Origin: Actinomycetes bacterium
GTDB lineage: Bacteria; Actinomycetota; Acidimicrobiia; Acidimicrobiales; Palsa-688
Reading direction: 5' to 3'
NCBI GenBank assembly: GCA_021799445.1
Contig: JAJZAM010000006.1
Location: 1 to 42,454 of the forward strand
Length of the DNA: 42,454 bases
The position numbers were made by a program, and so were the translations under genes. Under the pieces are notes generated by a model. The model saw only the letters and a list, made by a program, of their open reading frames with translations. It was not told where the DNA came from and searched no databases. Shown here piece by piece: positions 32,092 through 40,205 of the stretch; positions within the stretch are counted from its first letter, which is position 1, and every line of letters starts with the position of its first letter.

Positions 32092-32119
32092 CTTCTCGAT
32101 AACGAGGATTATATAGACT
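32092..32119. repeat. Dif-like site 2, immediately upstream of the tyrosine recombinase gene
   Basis: CTTCTCGATAA, spacer CGAGGA, TTATATAGACT. It matches site 1 at 9 of 11 positions in each arm, with the same 6-bp spacing but a different spacer sequence. It ends 11 bp before the recombinase ATG and overlaps a probable -10 region (GACTAT), so binding by the recombinase could also repress its own gene. Confidence 0.6.
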
Positions 32120-32130
32120 ATTGTAGGGCG

Positions 32131-33168
32131 ATGGCCGCCACCCGACGATTGTCTCCTGAGGCTCGCCTAGCGGAGGTCGTCGACAGCTGGCTGTTCCATC
32201 TGGGCGCTACTAAGCCGTCACCGCGCACTCTCGCCGCTTATCGTGCTGACGTCGAGGGCGTCGCCCGGCGTATAGACGCTGAAGGGGCGGCCGTTTTGGC
32301 CATCGAGGATTTGACGAAGCGGGCTTTGCGGGCCGCGTTCGCTTCGTGGGCGGCCGACCACGCAGCGTCCTCGGTGCTACGCGCTCACTCAGCGTGGTCG
32401 TCACTGTTTGATTTTCTCGTGGCCGAGGACCTCGTCGATGGCAACCCGATGTCTGCCGTGGGTAAACCCCGCCTGGCCCCGTCTGCTCCCAAAGCCATCA
32501 AAGCCGACGACGCAGCCGGCCGCCTTCTCGCTACAGCCTCAACCGCTGACAGCACCGCCAGGGACCCCTGGCCGGAGCGTGACACGGCGCTCGTCGCGCT
32601 GTTCTTGGTGTCAGGCATCCGCGAAGGAGAAGCCGTCTCGCTCGGCATGGCGTCCATTGCCGGTCCGGTGGGCGCCCGGCACCTAGAAGTGACCGGTAAA
32701 GGTAACAAGACCCGCTCCATCCCCATCGACCCGACCCTCGAAGAAGTCCTCGCCGCCTACCAGATCAGCCGGGCCGCCCGCTTCCCCGAACATGACCTAG
32801 ACCACCCGGCCACTCCCCTGCTCGTAGACACCCGAGGACGCCGCCTCGCCGCCCACCAAATTCGCTATCTCGTCGAACGCCTCTACACCAGAGCCGGCAT
32901 CCGCTCGCGGATACCCGCAGGGGCGATGGTCCACGCTCTGCGTCACAGTTTCGCCACAGACGCCCTCCAAGCTGGCGCCGACGTGGTGGAGCTCCAGGCC
33001 CTGCTCGGGCACGCCTCGCTTGACACCACGCGACGTTACCTCGACGCAAGCGGCGAAGGCCTCAGAGAGGTCATCAAAAGCCACCCGAGCCAAACCGCGC
33101 TACGAGAACACACACGCAAACAACAAAGCCGGCGATCGCCGCCCTCACCCATCCCCCAGCCGAGCTAG
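32131..33168 (+). CDS. Tyrosine recombinase (XerC/D-like integrase)
   Basis: A 345-residue recombinase with a complete active site. The N-terminal core-binding (SAM-like) domain covers about 10-110 (SPRTLAAYRADVEGVARRI). The catalytic domain has Arg164 (SGIREGE), Lys190 (VTGKGNKTR), His268 and Arg271 (HALRHSFAT), His294 (LGHASLDTTRRYL) and the nucleophile Tyr303. Length and layout are like XerC/XerD, which act on 28-bp dif sites. A dif-like site lies just before the ATG and a related one beyond the Xre-RES pair. There is little sign of a ribosome-binding site (TAGGG). The C-terminal tail after Tyr303 is basic and somewhat longer than in Xer proteins. Probably part of a mobile module rather than the housekeeping XerC/D, though this cannot be excluded. 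Confidence 0.92.
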   Translation: MAATRRLSPEARLAEVVDSWLFHLGATKPSPRTLAAYRADVEGVARRIDAEGAAVLAIEDLTKRALRAAFASWAADHAASSVLRAHSAWSSLFDFLVAEDLVDGNPMSAVGKPRLAPSAPKAIKADDAAGRLLATASTADSTARDPWPERDTALVALFLVSGIREGEAVSLGMASIAGPVGARHLEVTGKGNKTRSIPIDPTLEEVLAAYQISRAARFPEHDLDHPATPLLVDTRGRRLAAHQIRYLVERLYTRAGIRSRIPAGAMVHALRHSFATDALQAGADVVELQALLGHASLDTTRRYLDASGEGLREVIKSHPSQTALREHTRKQQSRRSPPSPIPQPS

Positions 33169-33628
33169 GCGAGATCAACCGGCACGTCACCGTCATCACC
33201 ACCAGGCCGTGAAAGGCGTGCCGTGCGAAGCGTCCGGGACACCCCGATTCCAAGTCACGACAAGGCCTTATAACCGCGACTTGTAACAGCATCGTGATTT
33301 GGAACGACGGTTTGGAGGTCTACTCGGCGGCTTGCGAAGCGGGGGGTGTCGTGCTTGGCGCAACCAGCGAGGATAGCTGCGCTGCGCAGCTCGAAAGAGC
33401 GGGACAGTGGGCGCGGATGCGGCCCACGTCGAAGTTGGAGATGGTGTCGTCCACTAGACCAACTTCTAGTAGGCCCGAATGGGAAGGCCGGCAACAAGTG
33501 ATTACCCTGGCCTCGATGACGTCGACCTGCACACCCACGACGCCGGCGCAAGACCCATCGGCCGTCACCGCTTCGCACACGCCGCTTCGCAACCGTGCAG
33601 ATTCTGTGCGTGCTCAACGGATAACTGT
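33169..33628. other. Region between the recombinase and lipoprotein genes
   Basis: About 460 bp without a gene I can support. A minus-strand frame (33320-33592, 90 codons) is open but has no recognised domain. A short inverted repeat ACTAGA-CCAACT-TCTAGT lies at 33452-33469. No further copy of the dif-like site was found here. Confidence 0.45.
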
Positions 33629-34972
33629 ATGAAAGCCGGTAAGGGGAGCAATCCTGCGGACTCCGGGCGCAAAAAGGCTCCGCTCGCCAAGAGCTTCAGG
33701 TTCTTATTCGTGGCGGCTCTAGCAGTCCTTTCCGGATGCACCACTACTTCAGGCCAGGGAACCGCCTCCGACACCGGGCCCACGGTGCCGCCGGCGTCGA
33801 CCGCGTCCAGTTCTCTCAGCCCGCCGGCATCGCAGGTCCCGTCGACCGTCCCCAGCCCGGCAGGCGCGGGCGTTGCGAAAGTCGGATCGGTACCCGCTGG
33901 TTTCAGCCCCGTTTCGTTTAGCGCCGTTAGTGCCAGCCAGTGGTGGATCCTAGGATGGGCTCCCTGCGGGTCCTACTCGTGCCCTACGGTCCTGGAAACC
34001 ACCGACGGCGGGACTAGCTTCGTTGCTCTCCCCGCCCCGGGAGGTCCCTACGATGGCAAGGCCGGCACCTACCCGGCTGTGTCGCAGATCCGTTTCGCTA
34101 ACCCTCAGGATGGTTGGGTGTTCGACCCGGACCTCTACGCAACCCACGACGGCGGTGAGCACTGGAGCGAGATCCGTCTGAGCGGATCGGTCTTATCGCT
34201 AGCGGCAGGTCTCGACAGCGTCTTCGCGCTCGTCGCCCCGCCTTACAACCCTTGCTCGCATACAGCCACCTGCTCCCCCAGCACGCCCCACCCAGAACTT
34301 TGGCGGGCGGTCCCGTCAAGCAATGACTGGCAGCCCGACGTCGCGGCGGGCTGCGTCAGCGGCGGGCTCGCTGTCCACCAGCGCCAGGTTTGGGTCATGA
34401 ACTGCGCGGACACGCCGGACGGAGCGGCGATCGGCTCCGGCCTACTTCACTCGGGCAACTCTGGCGGGACTTTCAGCCTCGAAGCCCAGCCGACCGACTC
34501 ACTCCCCTGCCAGTACCGGCCGGTCAGCGACAGCGTCGTGTGGGATTACTGCAGCGGCGGTCACTTCATGTTCGCCGGGATCTCAACCGACGGCGGAGCC
34601 CACTTCACCGCCACGGCGGACTCGCAGGCATCGCCGACAGCCGACGGCTGCCCGAACGGATCATCGCTCATCGCCGCGTCTGTTGAGCGGGCCGTAGCTG
34701 CCTGTAACCTTCCAGGTGACCCTCTGCTGCTGACAGTTAACCAAGGGGTGACTTGGACCGTCGTCGAACGGGCGGTCAACCCGAGCTCGGAGTGGAAACC
34801 CATCGGGTTCACCACAACCCAGGTTGGCTATGCGTTCTTGTCCGGACCGTCTTCAAGCTCGGCAGTTCCCCCAGCATGTCGACCTGGCACGGCAGGGTGC
34901 GCCGATACGGTTCAACTTTGGAGGACGCTGGACGGGGGCAGCACCTGGCAGCAGGTACCCCTCGTGTCGTGA
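33629..34972 (+). CDS. Lipoprotein with Asp-box (BNR) beta-propeller repeats
   Basis: A 447-residue secreted lipoprotein. A basic N-terminus and hydrophobic core (FRFLFVAALAVLSGC) end at the lipobox Cys37, followed by a Ser/Thr/Pro-rich linker. The rest has several Asp-box motifs of the type S/T-x-D-x-G-x-x-F/W: ETTDGGTSF, THDGGEHW, STDGGAHF and TLDGGSTW, which mark the blades of a sialidase-like or photosynthesis-assembly-type beta-propeller. Several cysteines suggest disulfides. No catalytic residues for a sialidase can be assigned with confidence, so it may be a binding protein. It stands alone on the plus strand. Confidence 0.83.
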   Translation: MKAGKGSNPADSGRKKAPLAKSFRFLFVAALAVLSGCTTTSGQGTASDTGPTVPPASTASSSLSPPASQVPSTVPSPAGAGVAKVGSVPAGFSPVSFSAVSASQWWILGWAPCGSYSCPTVLETTDGGTSFVALPAPGGPYDGKAGTYPAVSQIRFANPQDGWVFDPDLYATHDGGEHWSEIRLSGSVLSLAAGLDSVFALVAPPYNPCSHTATCSPSTPHPELWRAVPSSNDWQPDVAAGCVSGGLAVHQRQVWVMNCADTPDGAAIGSGLLHSGNSGGTFSLEAQPTDSLPCQYRPVSDSVVWDYCSGGHFMFAGISTDGGAHFTATADSQASPTADGCPNGSSLIAASVERAVAACNLPGDPLLLTVNQGVTWTVVERAVNPSSEWKPIGFTTTQVGYAFLSGPSSSSAVPPACRPGTAGCADTVQLWRTLDGGSTWQQVPLVS

Positions 34973-35106
34973 TGGCGTGCCCGGTGCCACGGCGTCAGTC
35001 ACGCGGGGCGGTAACACTCGGCACATCCCGGTGTTCTCTCACGGCTCCGCCGGTAGGTTAAGGAGGCTGAGACTGCTGTTGTGGTAGTGCCAGGTCGGCG
35101 GTAGCG

Positions 35107-36147
35107 TTGGGACGAGTGTCAATTCCGGTTTTGCTCACCTCAGCAACCACACCCTCGATGGGCTCGATGGGTGGCATGCGGCCCGTCGCGTTCAGCTGGC
35201 ACGCAGCTCTGACGGACTGGCAGACAGGTCCGTTCCCGCTGGTGACTGTGTTGGTGCTCTGCGCCGTTGCCTACTGGTACCTTCGATCCGACTGGCGCCT
35301 AGCGGGCCGAGGACGGCGCTGGCCGGCTCGGCGGACCGCTGCGTTCATGGCCGGCCTGTTCAGCGTCGACCTGGCTGTGCAGTCCCCTGTAGCGACGTTC
35401 ACGGCGTCTTACTTCCAGGCTCACGTCATCCAGCACCTGCTGCTGATGGTCGTAGCCCCTCCACTTTTGGCCCTCGGCGCTCCTTCCACCCTTCTTTTGC
35501 AGACCTCCTCCCGGAGGGTCAAGACGGCGTGGCTGAAGGTCCTCAAGTCCCGGGGTTTCGCCGTGCTCACTTTCCCCGGAACGGTTTTCTGCCTGTATTT
35601 CGGGGTGATGTTCGCTTTCTTCCTCACGTCTTTGATCAACACCGCGATGCTTCACATGTGGCTCATGGACGTGTTCAACGTCGTCTTCTTCTTCGGTGCG
35701 ACGTTGTACTGGTGGCCTCTGGTTGGGCTCGACCCGATAGTGCACTGGCGTATGGGGTACGGCGCCCGGATGCTAAGCGTCCTTCTGGGAGGTCCACCGG
35801 AAGTGATCCTCGGCTTGGCGATCCTCTCTTCGAGCCATCCCATCGCTTCGATGTACAGCCTCGCCAGCACACGCGCAGGCGGCGGAATGCTGTGGGTGGC
35901 GACCGAGGCGTCAGCCCTGATCGGTTTTGTGCCGATCTTCCTGCAGTGGGCTAGAGCCGACGAGCGGGCAGCCAAACGAATCGACGAGAGTCGAGCAGTT
36001 CGTTCGAACAACCTGGCGGGTCACTCTCTGCCGACCGCGTCCGCAACGCTCAGCCCCGACGACGAAGCCTGGAAGGCGTACTGGATGGCCCGCGCTGGCA
36101 CCGTCCCCTCGACGCAAGAGTGGGTACCTAACGCACCCCACGAGTGA
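35107..36147 (+). CDS. CtaG-type cytochrome c oxidase assembly protein
   Basis: A 346-residue multi-pass membrane protein of the caa3 CtaG family, which helps insert copper or assemble the CuA/CuB centres of heme-copper oxidases in Bacillus and actinobacteria. Hydrophobic helices lie at about 40-57, 78-95, 107-127, 157-178, 190-210, 228-250 and 265-285. Conserved features include FQAHVIQHLLLMVVAPPLLALGAP, LHMWLMDVFNVVFFFGATLYWW (in adjoining parts) and a His/Met-rich N-terminus (TTPSMGSMGGM). The start is uncertain: TTG 35107, GTG 35116 or ATG 35158, none with a strong ribosome-binding site. No oxidase genes are in the window. Confidence 0.9.
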   Translation: MGRVSIPVLLTSATTPSMGSMGGMRPVAFSWHAALTDWQTGPFPLVTVLVLCAVAYWYLRSDWRLAGRGRRWPARRTAAFMAGLFSVDLAVQSPVATFTASYFQAHVIQHLLLMVVAPPLLALGAPSTLLLQTSSRRVKTAWLKVLKSRGFAVLTFPGTVFCLYFGVMFAFFLTSLINTAMLHMWLMDVFNVVFFFGATLYWWPLVGLDPIVHWRMGYGARMLSVLLGGPPEVILGLAILSSSHPIASMYSLASTRAGGGMLWVATEASALIGFVPIFLQWARADERAAKRIDESRAVRSNNLAGHSLPTASATLSPDDEAWKAYWMARAGTVPSTQEWVPNAPHE

Positions 36148-36185
36148 CGGGACCACCTGATCTAAGGCTGAATCAGAACCCAGGC

Positions 36186-36311
36186 CTAACTTGACGTTGA
36201 CGAAGCCTTGCGCGTCTGGGAACGCAAGGCTCTAGCCCTCGCGTCGCGCGCCTTCTTCCGGCGGGTTCGGTCATGCTTCCAGCGCACGGTCGAGCGTGCT
36301 CCACGGCCCAT
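36186..36311 (-). CDS. Small very basic protein (41 residues)
   Basis: ATG 36311 is preceded by AGGA with 7-nt spacing. The peptide begins MGRGARSTVRWKHDRTRRKK and is about one third Arg/Lys. Such composition suggests RNA or ribosome binding, similar in character to tiny ribosome-associated proteins, but I cannot assign a family. It lies 37 bp downstream of the alpha/beta hydrolase gene on the same strand. Confidence 0.5.
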   Translation of the reverse strand: MGRGARSTVRWKHDRTRRKKARDARARALRSQTRKASSTSS

Positions 36312-36348
36312 GACCCAATCCTAGCATCCGAATAGGCTGACCAGCTTC

Positions 36349-37035
36349 CTACCCCCTCAGGGACAGAAACTCGACCGTTCCAGCTAGGAACCTGAAGTCC
36401 TTGGGCGTTGAGAAGTGGTCCGCGCCGGGCATGTTGACCAGGCGGGCGTCGGGCAGGCTGGCGACCAGCTCGGTGGCTGGTCCGGCGAAGTCACGGTCCC
36501 CGAGAACGACGAGCACGGGACAGGTGACCTTCGACAGTTCAGCAGGGCTAAGCGGCGAGCTTGGACGCCGCAAGCAGGCGGCTAAGGCAGCCGGGTCGTT
36601 GTCGGGTGAGCGAGCGAACCTGGCGAAGGCTCCCGCGGCTTGGTGGTCAGCGTCGCCGGGTGAGCCCGTTTCAACGGCCCGGGCGAGGGTCTCGGCATCC
36701 GACTCCCGAAGAGCGCTGTCGCCGACTCCTCCGATCACGATCCGCCGAAAAGCCGCCGGGCGTTTGGAAGCCACCCGCAGAAGAAGCTGACCGCCCATGC
36801 TGAACCCTACGGCGTCGACCAACGGCTGAGTCTCCAGCACGTCTTCTATAGCGCTCGCGATGTTCGTGTACGCCCCAGGATCCGTTGGCTTGGGGGACGT
36901 GCCATGCCCGAGAAGGTCCACTCCGATCACAGCTCGTCCCTCGTCCTCCAGCACGCTCACCCAGCCCGGTTCCCGCCAGTTCCGTTCGAACGACGAGGCG
37001 AAGCCATGCACCAAAAGGACAGGGACGTCGCTCAT
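36349..37035 (-). CDS. Alpha/beta hydrolase
   Basis: A 228-residue hydrolase. It has the oxyanion loop VLLVHGFASSF, a nucleophile elbow VGFSMGGQLLL (Ser in G-F-S-M-G), the acid in VLVVLGDRDFAGP and the catalytic histidine in GADHFSTPKD. This is the full triad of small esterase or lipase-like proteins, with a short cap. The substrate is unknown. It is divergent from the gene at 37088; the 52 bp between them must hold both promoters. Confidence 0.9.
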   Translation of the reverse strand: MSDVPVLLVHGFASSFERNWREPGWVSVLEDEGRAVIGVDLLGHGTSPKPTDPGAYTNIASAIEDVLETQPLVDAVGFSMGGQLLLRVASKRPAAFRRIVIGGVGDSALRESDAETLARAVETGSPGDADHQAAGAFARFARSPDNDPAALAACLRRPSSPLSPAELSKVTCPVLVVLGDRDFAGPATELVASLPDARLVNMPGADHFSTPKDFRFLAGTVEFLSLRG

Positions 37036-37087
37036 CGCATCATGTTAGTGCCTTGGGTGTCGGGCCGACCGATACTCCTGTAGCGTA

Positions 37088-38512
37088 GTGAGCGTGGCTC
37101 GGCGAATCGAGATTGAACTTACCAGCTCCCGCCCCGACGGAACTTGGACTTGGCGTGCCGCCGGCGCGCGAGAGCCCAAAGGAGTCCTCGGCGTCGGTTT
37201 AGCCCCTGAGGGCGCAAAACCCGGTGACGTCTTCCGCGTCGAGGCGGACTTCGAACTGGAAGGCATCGTCGTGACGAGCGTCCTCGCCCCCAAGGATGCA
37301 CCGAAGGTAGATCCGGTGCGGATCGAGTTAATCGGCCCTTCCTCGTCGGACCAACCTGGGGTAACGACTCAGCTCGTCGGCCGGGCAGCTCGCCGTCCGC
37401 GTGGCGACGACCGCAGGCCGACCGGCACAGCCGCGGGTCGCAGCTCCGGGCGTCCCGCCTCGGGGTCTGAAAGGGCGCCGGGCGGTTCCCGTCGCTCCCA
37501 GAGCGTACGTGAAGGGCAAGGTGGGCGCGCCGGGCGCGGTGGTGTTGAGAGGTCCGGCCCCCAGGGTGGCACCGATCCGCAGAGCCGTCGACCGGGACGG
37601 TCGCCGGCGAACGGTCCAGGGCGAGCAGCGGGTGAGGTCACCGCTAGCTCTCGACGCAACGCAGAGCGAAACCAGGCGCCAGGAGCTGACCACTCTGCGA
37701 CGAGGGGGGCTCCACGCAGACAATCGAACCGTCTCAACCCTTCGATGCGACATCGCAAGGCCGTCATCGACTCCCTGCCACCCGAGCAGCACCCGATCGC
37801 CGAGGAGCTGCTGCGGGGTGGCATTCCGGCTTTGCGCGCAGCATTGCACCTCGAACGTGAGAAGGCTGCGGCCGAAGGCCGCGTACCTCCCAACACCGAC
37901 GAGCTTCTCGCCCTCGCCGAGCGTCTCTTGCCCAGACTGCGAGCCGCAACGTGGAGGGACCGCGCTGACGCTGCCCTCGCAGCCGCCGAGACGGTCTCAC
38001 TGCGGGACCTGAGGTCAGTGCTTGCAAGCGCTGACGTAGCACGCGACGAGGAGTCACGGGCTGCCGCAGCGTCTCTCACCGAGGTTCTCGACCGGCGGGT
38101 GGCTGCAGCTAAGGAGGCTTGGCTAGCTGAGATCGCGAGCCTGCTGGATGAAGGCAAGGTGGTGCGGGCGCTGCGCGTGTCGGCTCGTACGCCCGATCCT
38201 TCGATCAGCCTCGACGCCTCTCTCGCCGACCGACTGACGCAGGCCGCCAGCGACACCCTCTCACCCAAGACCCGAAGTGACCTTTGGGTTGCAGCGATGG
38301 AAGCCGCCGCCGAGTCCCCGGTCAGGAGGACCGTGGCGCCCTCAGGGCTGCCCGACAGTGCGAGCCCCGAACTTCGCAAAGCCGCCCACCAGATGTCTGG
38401 GCGCCTCCCCGGACTGGCAAAGCTGCTGGGAGTGACGATCCCACCCCCGCCGCGGCCAGCCCTACAGCGCAGCGAAGCGAAAGCTCCCGCTCCCCTGCCG
38501 GCAGGGGCCTAA
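37088..38512 (+). CDS. Conserved-looking protein with N-terminal small domain, basic linker and helical C-terminus
   Basis: A 474-residue protein I cannot assign to a named family. Residues 1-85 (RRIEIELTSSRPDGTWTWRA, then GDVFRVEADFELEGIVVTSV) look like a compact beta-rich domain. Residues of about 95-215 are a disordered Arg/Gly/Ser/Pro-rich linker with many positive charges, suggestive of nucleic-acid binding. The C-terminal 250 residues are mostly amphipathic helices (ALRAALHLEREKAAAEG, LLALAERLLPRLRAATWRDRAD). It starts at GTG 37088 and converges with the GNAT gene, 14 bp apart. The layout suggests a cytoplasmic scaffold or RNA-related protein, but no function can be claimed. Confidence 0.7.
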   Translation: MSVARRIEIELTSSRPDGTWTWRAAGAREPKGVLGVGLAPEGAKPGDVFRVEADFELEGIVVTSVLAPKDAPKVDPVRIELIGPSSSDQPGVTTQLVGRAARRPRGDDRRPTGTAAGRSSGRPASGSERAPGGSRRSQSVREGQGGRAGRGGVERSGPQGGTDPQSRRPGRSPANGPGRAAGEVTASSRRNAERNQAPGADHSATRGAPRRQSNRLNPSMRHRKAVIDSLPPEQHPIAEELLRGGIPALRAALHLEREKAAAEGRVPPNTDELLALAERLLPRLRAATWRDRADAALAAAETVSLRDLRSVLASADVARDEESRAAAASLTEVLDRRVAAAKEAWLAEIASLLDEGKVVRALRVSARTPDPSISLDASLADRLTQAASDTLSPKTRSDLWVAAMEAAAESPVRRTVAPSGLPDSASPELRKAAHQMSGRLPGLAKLLGVTIPPPPRPALQRSEAKAPAPLPAGA

Positions 38513-38526
38513 GCGAAGCAGTGGCC

Positions 38527-39003
38527 TCAGCTTCTAGCCGGTCGGTCGAAGCTGCGTCGCATCACCAAAAGTCGCGCCCTGAAACCGTGCGACTCAAAAA
38601 ACGACTTAGCGGCCCGGTCGCCGGGCAGTGCGGGCGCGTCGATCGCCGTGACATCCCAGCCGGACGTCTCTTCTAAGAGCACGCCCAGCATCGCATCAGC
38701 CAGGCCGACGCGTCGCGCTTCGAGCTCCACGAAGACCACCTCAAGGCTGAGAACGCGCTCTGCGCCTGTCCTGCGCAGCTCAGCGTACGAGAGCCCGACC
38801 GGGACACCGTCGACGCAGCCGAGGACCACAATTCGGCCCGGTCGCAGCAAGATCGACGGGATGTCCCGAAAGGGATAGCGCTCGCTCAGGCTGGCGGCTA
38901 GTGTCGTGCCTCCTCGGAGTCCGGCGAGGCCCGCTACGGACTCCCGCCAAAGCCGGGATAGCTCTGCCCCATCCTGCTCGCCTGCGACCCGGGCGCTTAG
39001 CAA
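38527..39003 (-). CDS. GNAT-family N-acetyltransferase
   Basis: A 158-residue acetyltransferase. The core pattern is present: IVVLGCVDGVPVGLSYAEL (strands 2-4), LSLEVVFVELEARRVGLADAML (acetyl-CoA loop region with R-x-x-G-L-A-like sequence), DVTAIDAPALPGDRAAKSFFESHGFRARLLVM for the last strands. The pyrophosphate-binding loop is a little degenerate. The substrate is unknown. It is the last of a three-gene minus-strand set with the hypothetical gene at 39028 and the acidic zinc-ribbon gene. Confidence 0.82.
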   Translation of the reverse strand: MLSARVAGEQDGAELSRLWRESVAGLAGLRGGTTLAASLSERYPFRDIPSILLRPGRIVVLGCVDGVPVGLSYAELRRTGAERVLSLEVVFVELEARRVGLADAMLGVLLEETSGWDVTAIDAPALPGDRAAKSFFESHGFRARLLVMRRSFDRPARS

Positions 39004-39027
39004 GCCGGCCTCCCTTGAGACGCCGGC

Positions 39028-39576
39028 TCAGACCTGAAGCTGCCGGACGCGGTTCATCACCGTGCGACGTCCGCGGTGCGAAGCTTCGTACTCGGCGACC
39101 TCGGCGAGCTCTTCGGACGTCAACCCGGCTAGTCGGCTCACGACCTGCGACGCTGAGAGCGAGTCGTAGCCGGGTATAGCGAGGTGGAGGTCTTCGGAGG
39201 GTGCCGCCAGCTTCGACGCGCCTTCCCCCGCACCGCGGCCGACCGAGCGCGCAGGTTCGGGCGGTGATTCCGAGGCGCCTACCTCCTCGCAGGGCGACGG
39301 TTCGTCGGGGGGAGGTGTCGTGGCGTGCGGTGCCGTCGCTCCGCCGTTTTCGGCGGAACCGTAGGAAGCTTGCCTGCGCCGGCGCGCAAGCTCCCGACGG
39401 CCCTGGTTGACAGCGAAGCGACCGACGATGCGGGCGGCTGTAACCTGCGAGCTCAGCCTTACACGGCCTTTCTCGGCCAGCTCGGGAAGCTGCTCCGTGG
39501 CCGTTATAACCAGACCGAGCGGCGCGTACAACATCACGTCGAGCGCCGCATCAATAGGGCTTCGATCTTCGGCCAT
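39028..39576 (-). CDS. Conserved actinobacterial protein, two short domains with linker
   Basis: A 182-residue protein. The N-terminal helix region VMLYAPLGLVITATEQLPEL and GRVRLSSQVTAARIVGRFAV resembles small lipid- or membrane-associated actinobacterial proteins. A Pro/Ser/Glu-rich linker covers about 70-120. The C-terminus, IPGYDSLSASQVVSRLAGL and TSEELAEVAEYEASHRGRRT, is a short helical module that recurs at the ends of several actinobacterial proteins. The function is unknown. It lies 13 bp downstream of the acidic zinc-ribbon gene. Confidence 0.78.
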   Translation of the reverse strand: MAEDRSPIDAALDVMLYAPLGLVITATEQLPELAEKGRVRLSSQVTAARIVGRFAVNQGRRELARRRRQASYGSAENGGATAPHATTPPPDEPSPCEEVGASESPPEPARSVGRGAGEGASKLAAPSEDLHLAIPGYDSLSASQVVSRLAGLTSEELAEVAEYEASHRGRRTVMNRVRQLQV

Positions 39577-39589
39577 CTAGTTCATTCTC

Positions 39590-40048
39590 TCACACGCAGT
39601 CACGGCACAGTTGTGCGTCGGCGTCGGCAAGCTGGCTGGCGTGCTTGACGAGAAAGCATGACTGGCATACGAACTCCCCCGGCTGCTTGGGCAGAACACG
39701 TGTCGTCGTCTCGCCGCGATCGTCGGTGTCGTCGTCCTCGTCGTCGTCGTCATCGTCGACCACGACGAGGCGCTCCTTCAGGATCACGTCGAGGCTCGCT
39801 TCAACCTCGTCGAAGTCCTCGTCGTCCTCGTCGTCCTCGTCGTCGTCCCTGACCGGCTTGATCGGTACAGGGAGCTCGTCCACCTCGTCGATCACGTCGA
39901 GGTCGTCCAGGGGGACCTCGTCGTCGGCGTCGTCGATGTCTGCTATCTCGTCGTCTTCATCTTCGAGGTCGACGAGCTCCTCGTCGTCGAGCTCGTCGGG
40001 TAGAACCTCGGTGTCTTCGATGTCGTCGTCCAAGTCGTCTATTGGCAT
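39590..40048 (-). CDS. DUF4193-type acidic protein with C-terminal zinc ribbon
   Basis: A 152-residue protein. The first 115 residues are dominated by Asp and Glu, with only short hydrophobic breaks (PLDDLDVIDEVDELPVPI), giving a long GTC/GAC-type triplet repeat in the DNA (39720-40040). The C-terminus is TTRVLPKQPGEFVCQSCFLV, then HASQLADADAQLCRDC, a CxxC...CxxC zinc ribbon typical of DUF4193 proteins found throughout actinobacteria. GAGGA lies 7 nt before the ATG. The acidic part is longer than in the common form (about 95-100 residues). The function is unknown; the acidity would suit an interaction with basic proteins. Confidence 0.85.
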   Translation of the reverse strand: MPIDDLDDDIEDTEVLPDELDDEELVDLEDEDDEIADIDDADDEVPLDDLDVIDEVDELPVPIKPVRDDDEDDEDDEDFDEVEASLDVILKERLVVVDDDDDDEDDDTDDRGETTTRVLPKQPGEFVCQSCFLVKHASQLADADAQLCRDCV

Positions 40049-40205
40049 GGGGCGGTCCTCGGGGTGTCGTCCGTTTCAGCCGACCGGCGTTCTGCCGGTA
40101 TCCGCTGGCGCCGGATCATAGACAACCTTGAGGCCATAGCGCGCACATCTCAGCGATAAAATCCGTCTCAGCTTCGAGCAAGGTCCGTGGTTCGGGTCCG
40201 GCTCG

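Noticed and set aside
33270-33300. Possible third dif-like site (CCTTATAACCGCGACTTGTAACA)
   Set aside because: The arms do not match the two sites and the inner ends are not ATAA/TTAT in the right order. Written here only as a near miss.
37369-38379. Minus-strand frame of 336 codons opposite the gene at 37088
   Set aside because: Arg/Ser-rich composition with no domain; the plus-strand gene has a clear domain layout and helical pattern.
39645-40121. Ser-rich plus-strand frame opposite the DUF4193 gene
   Set aside because: It arises from the triplet repeat read on the other strand.
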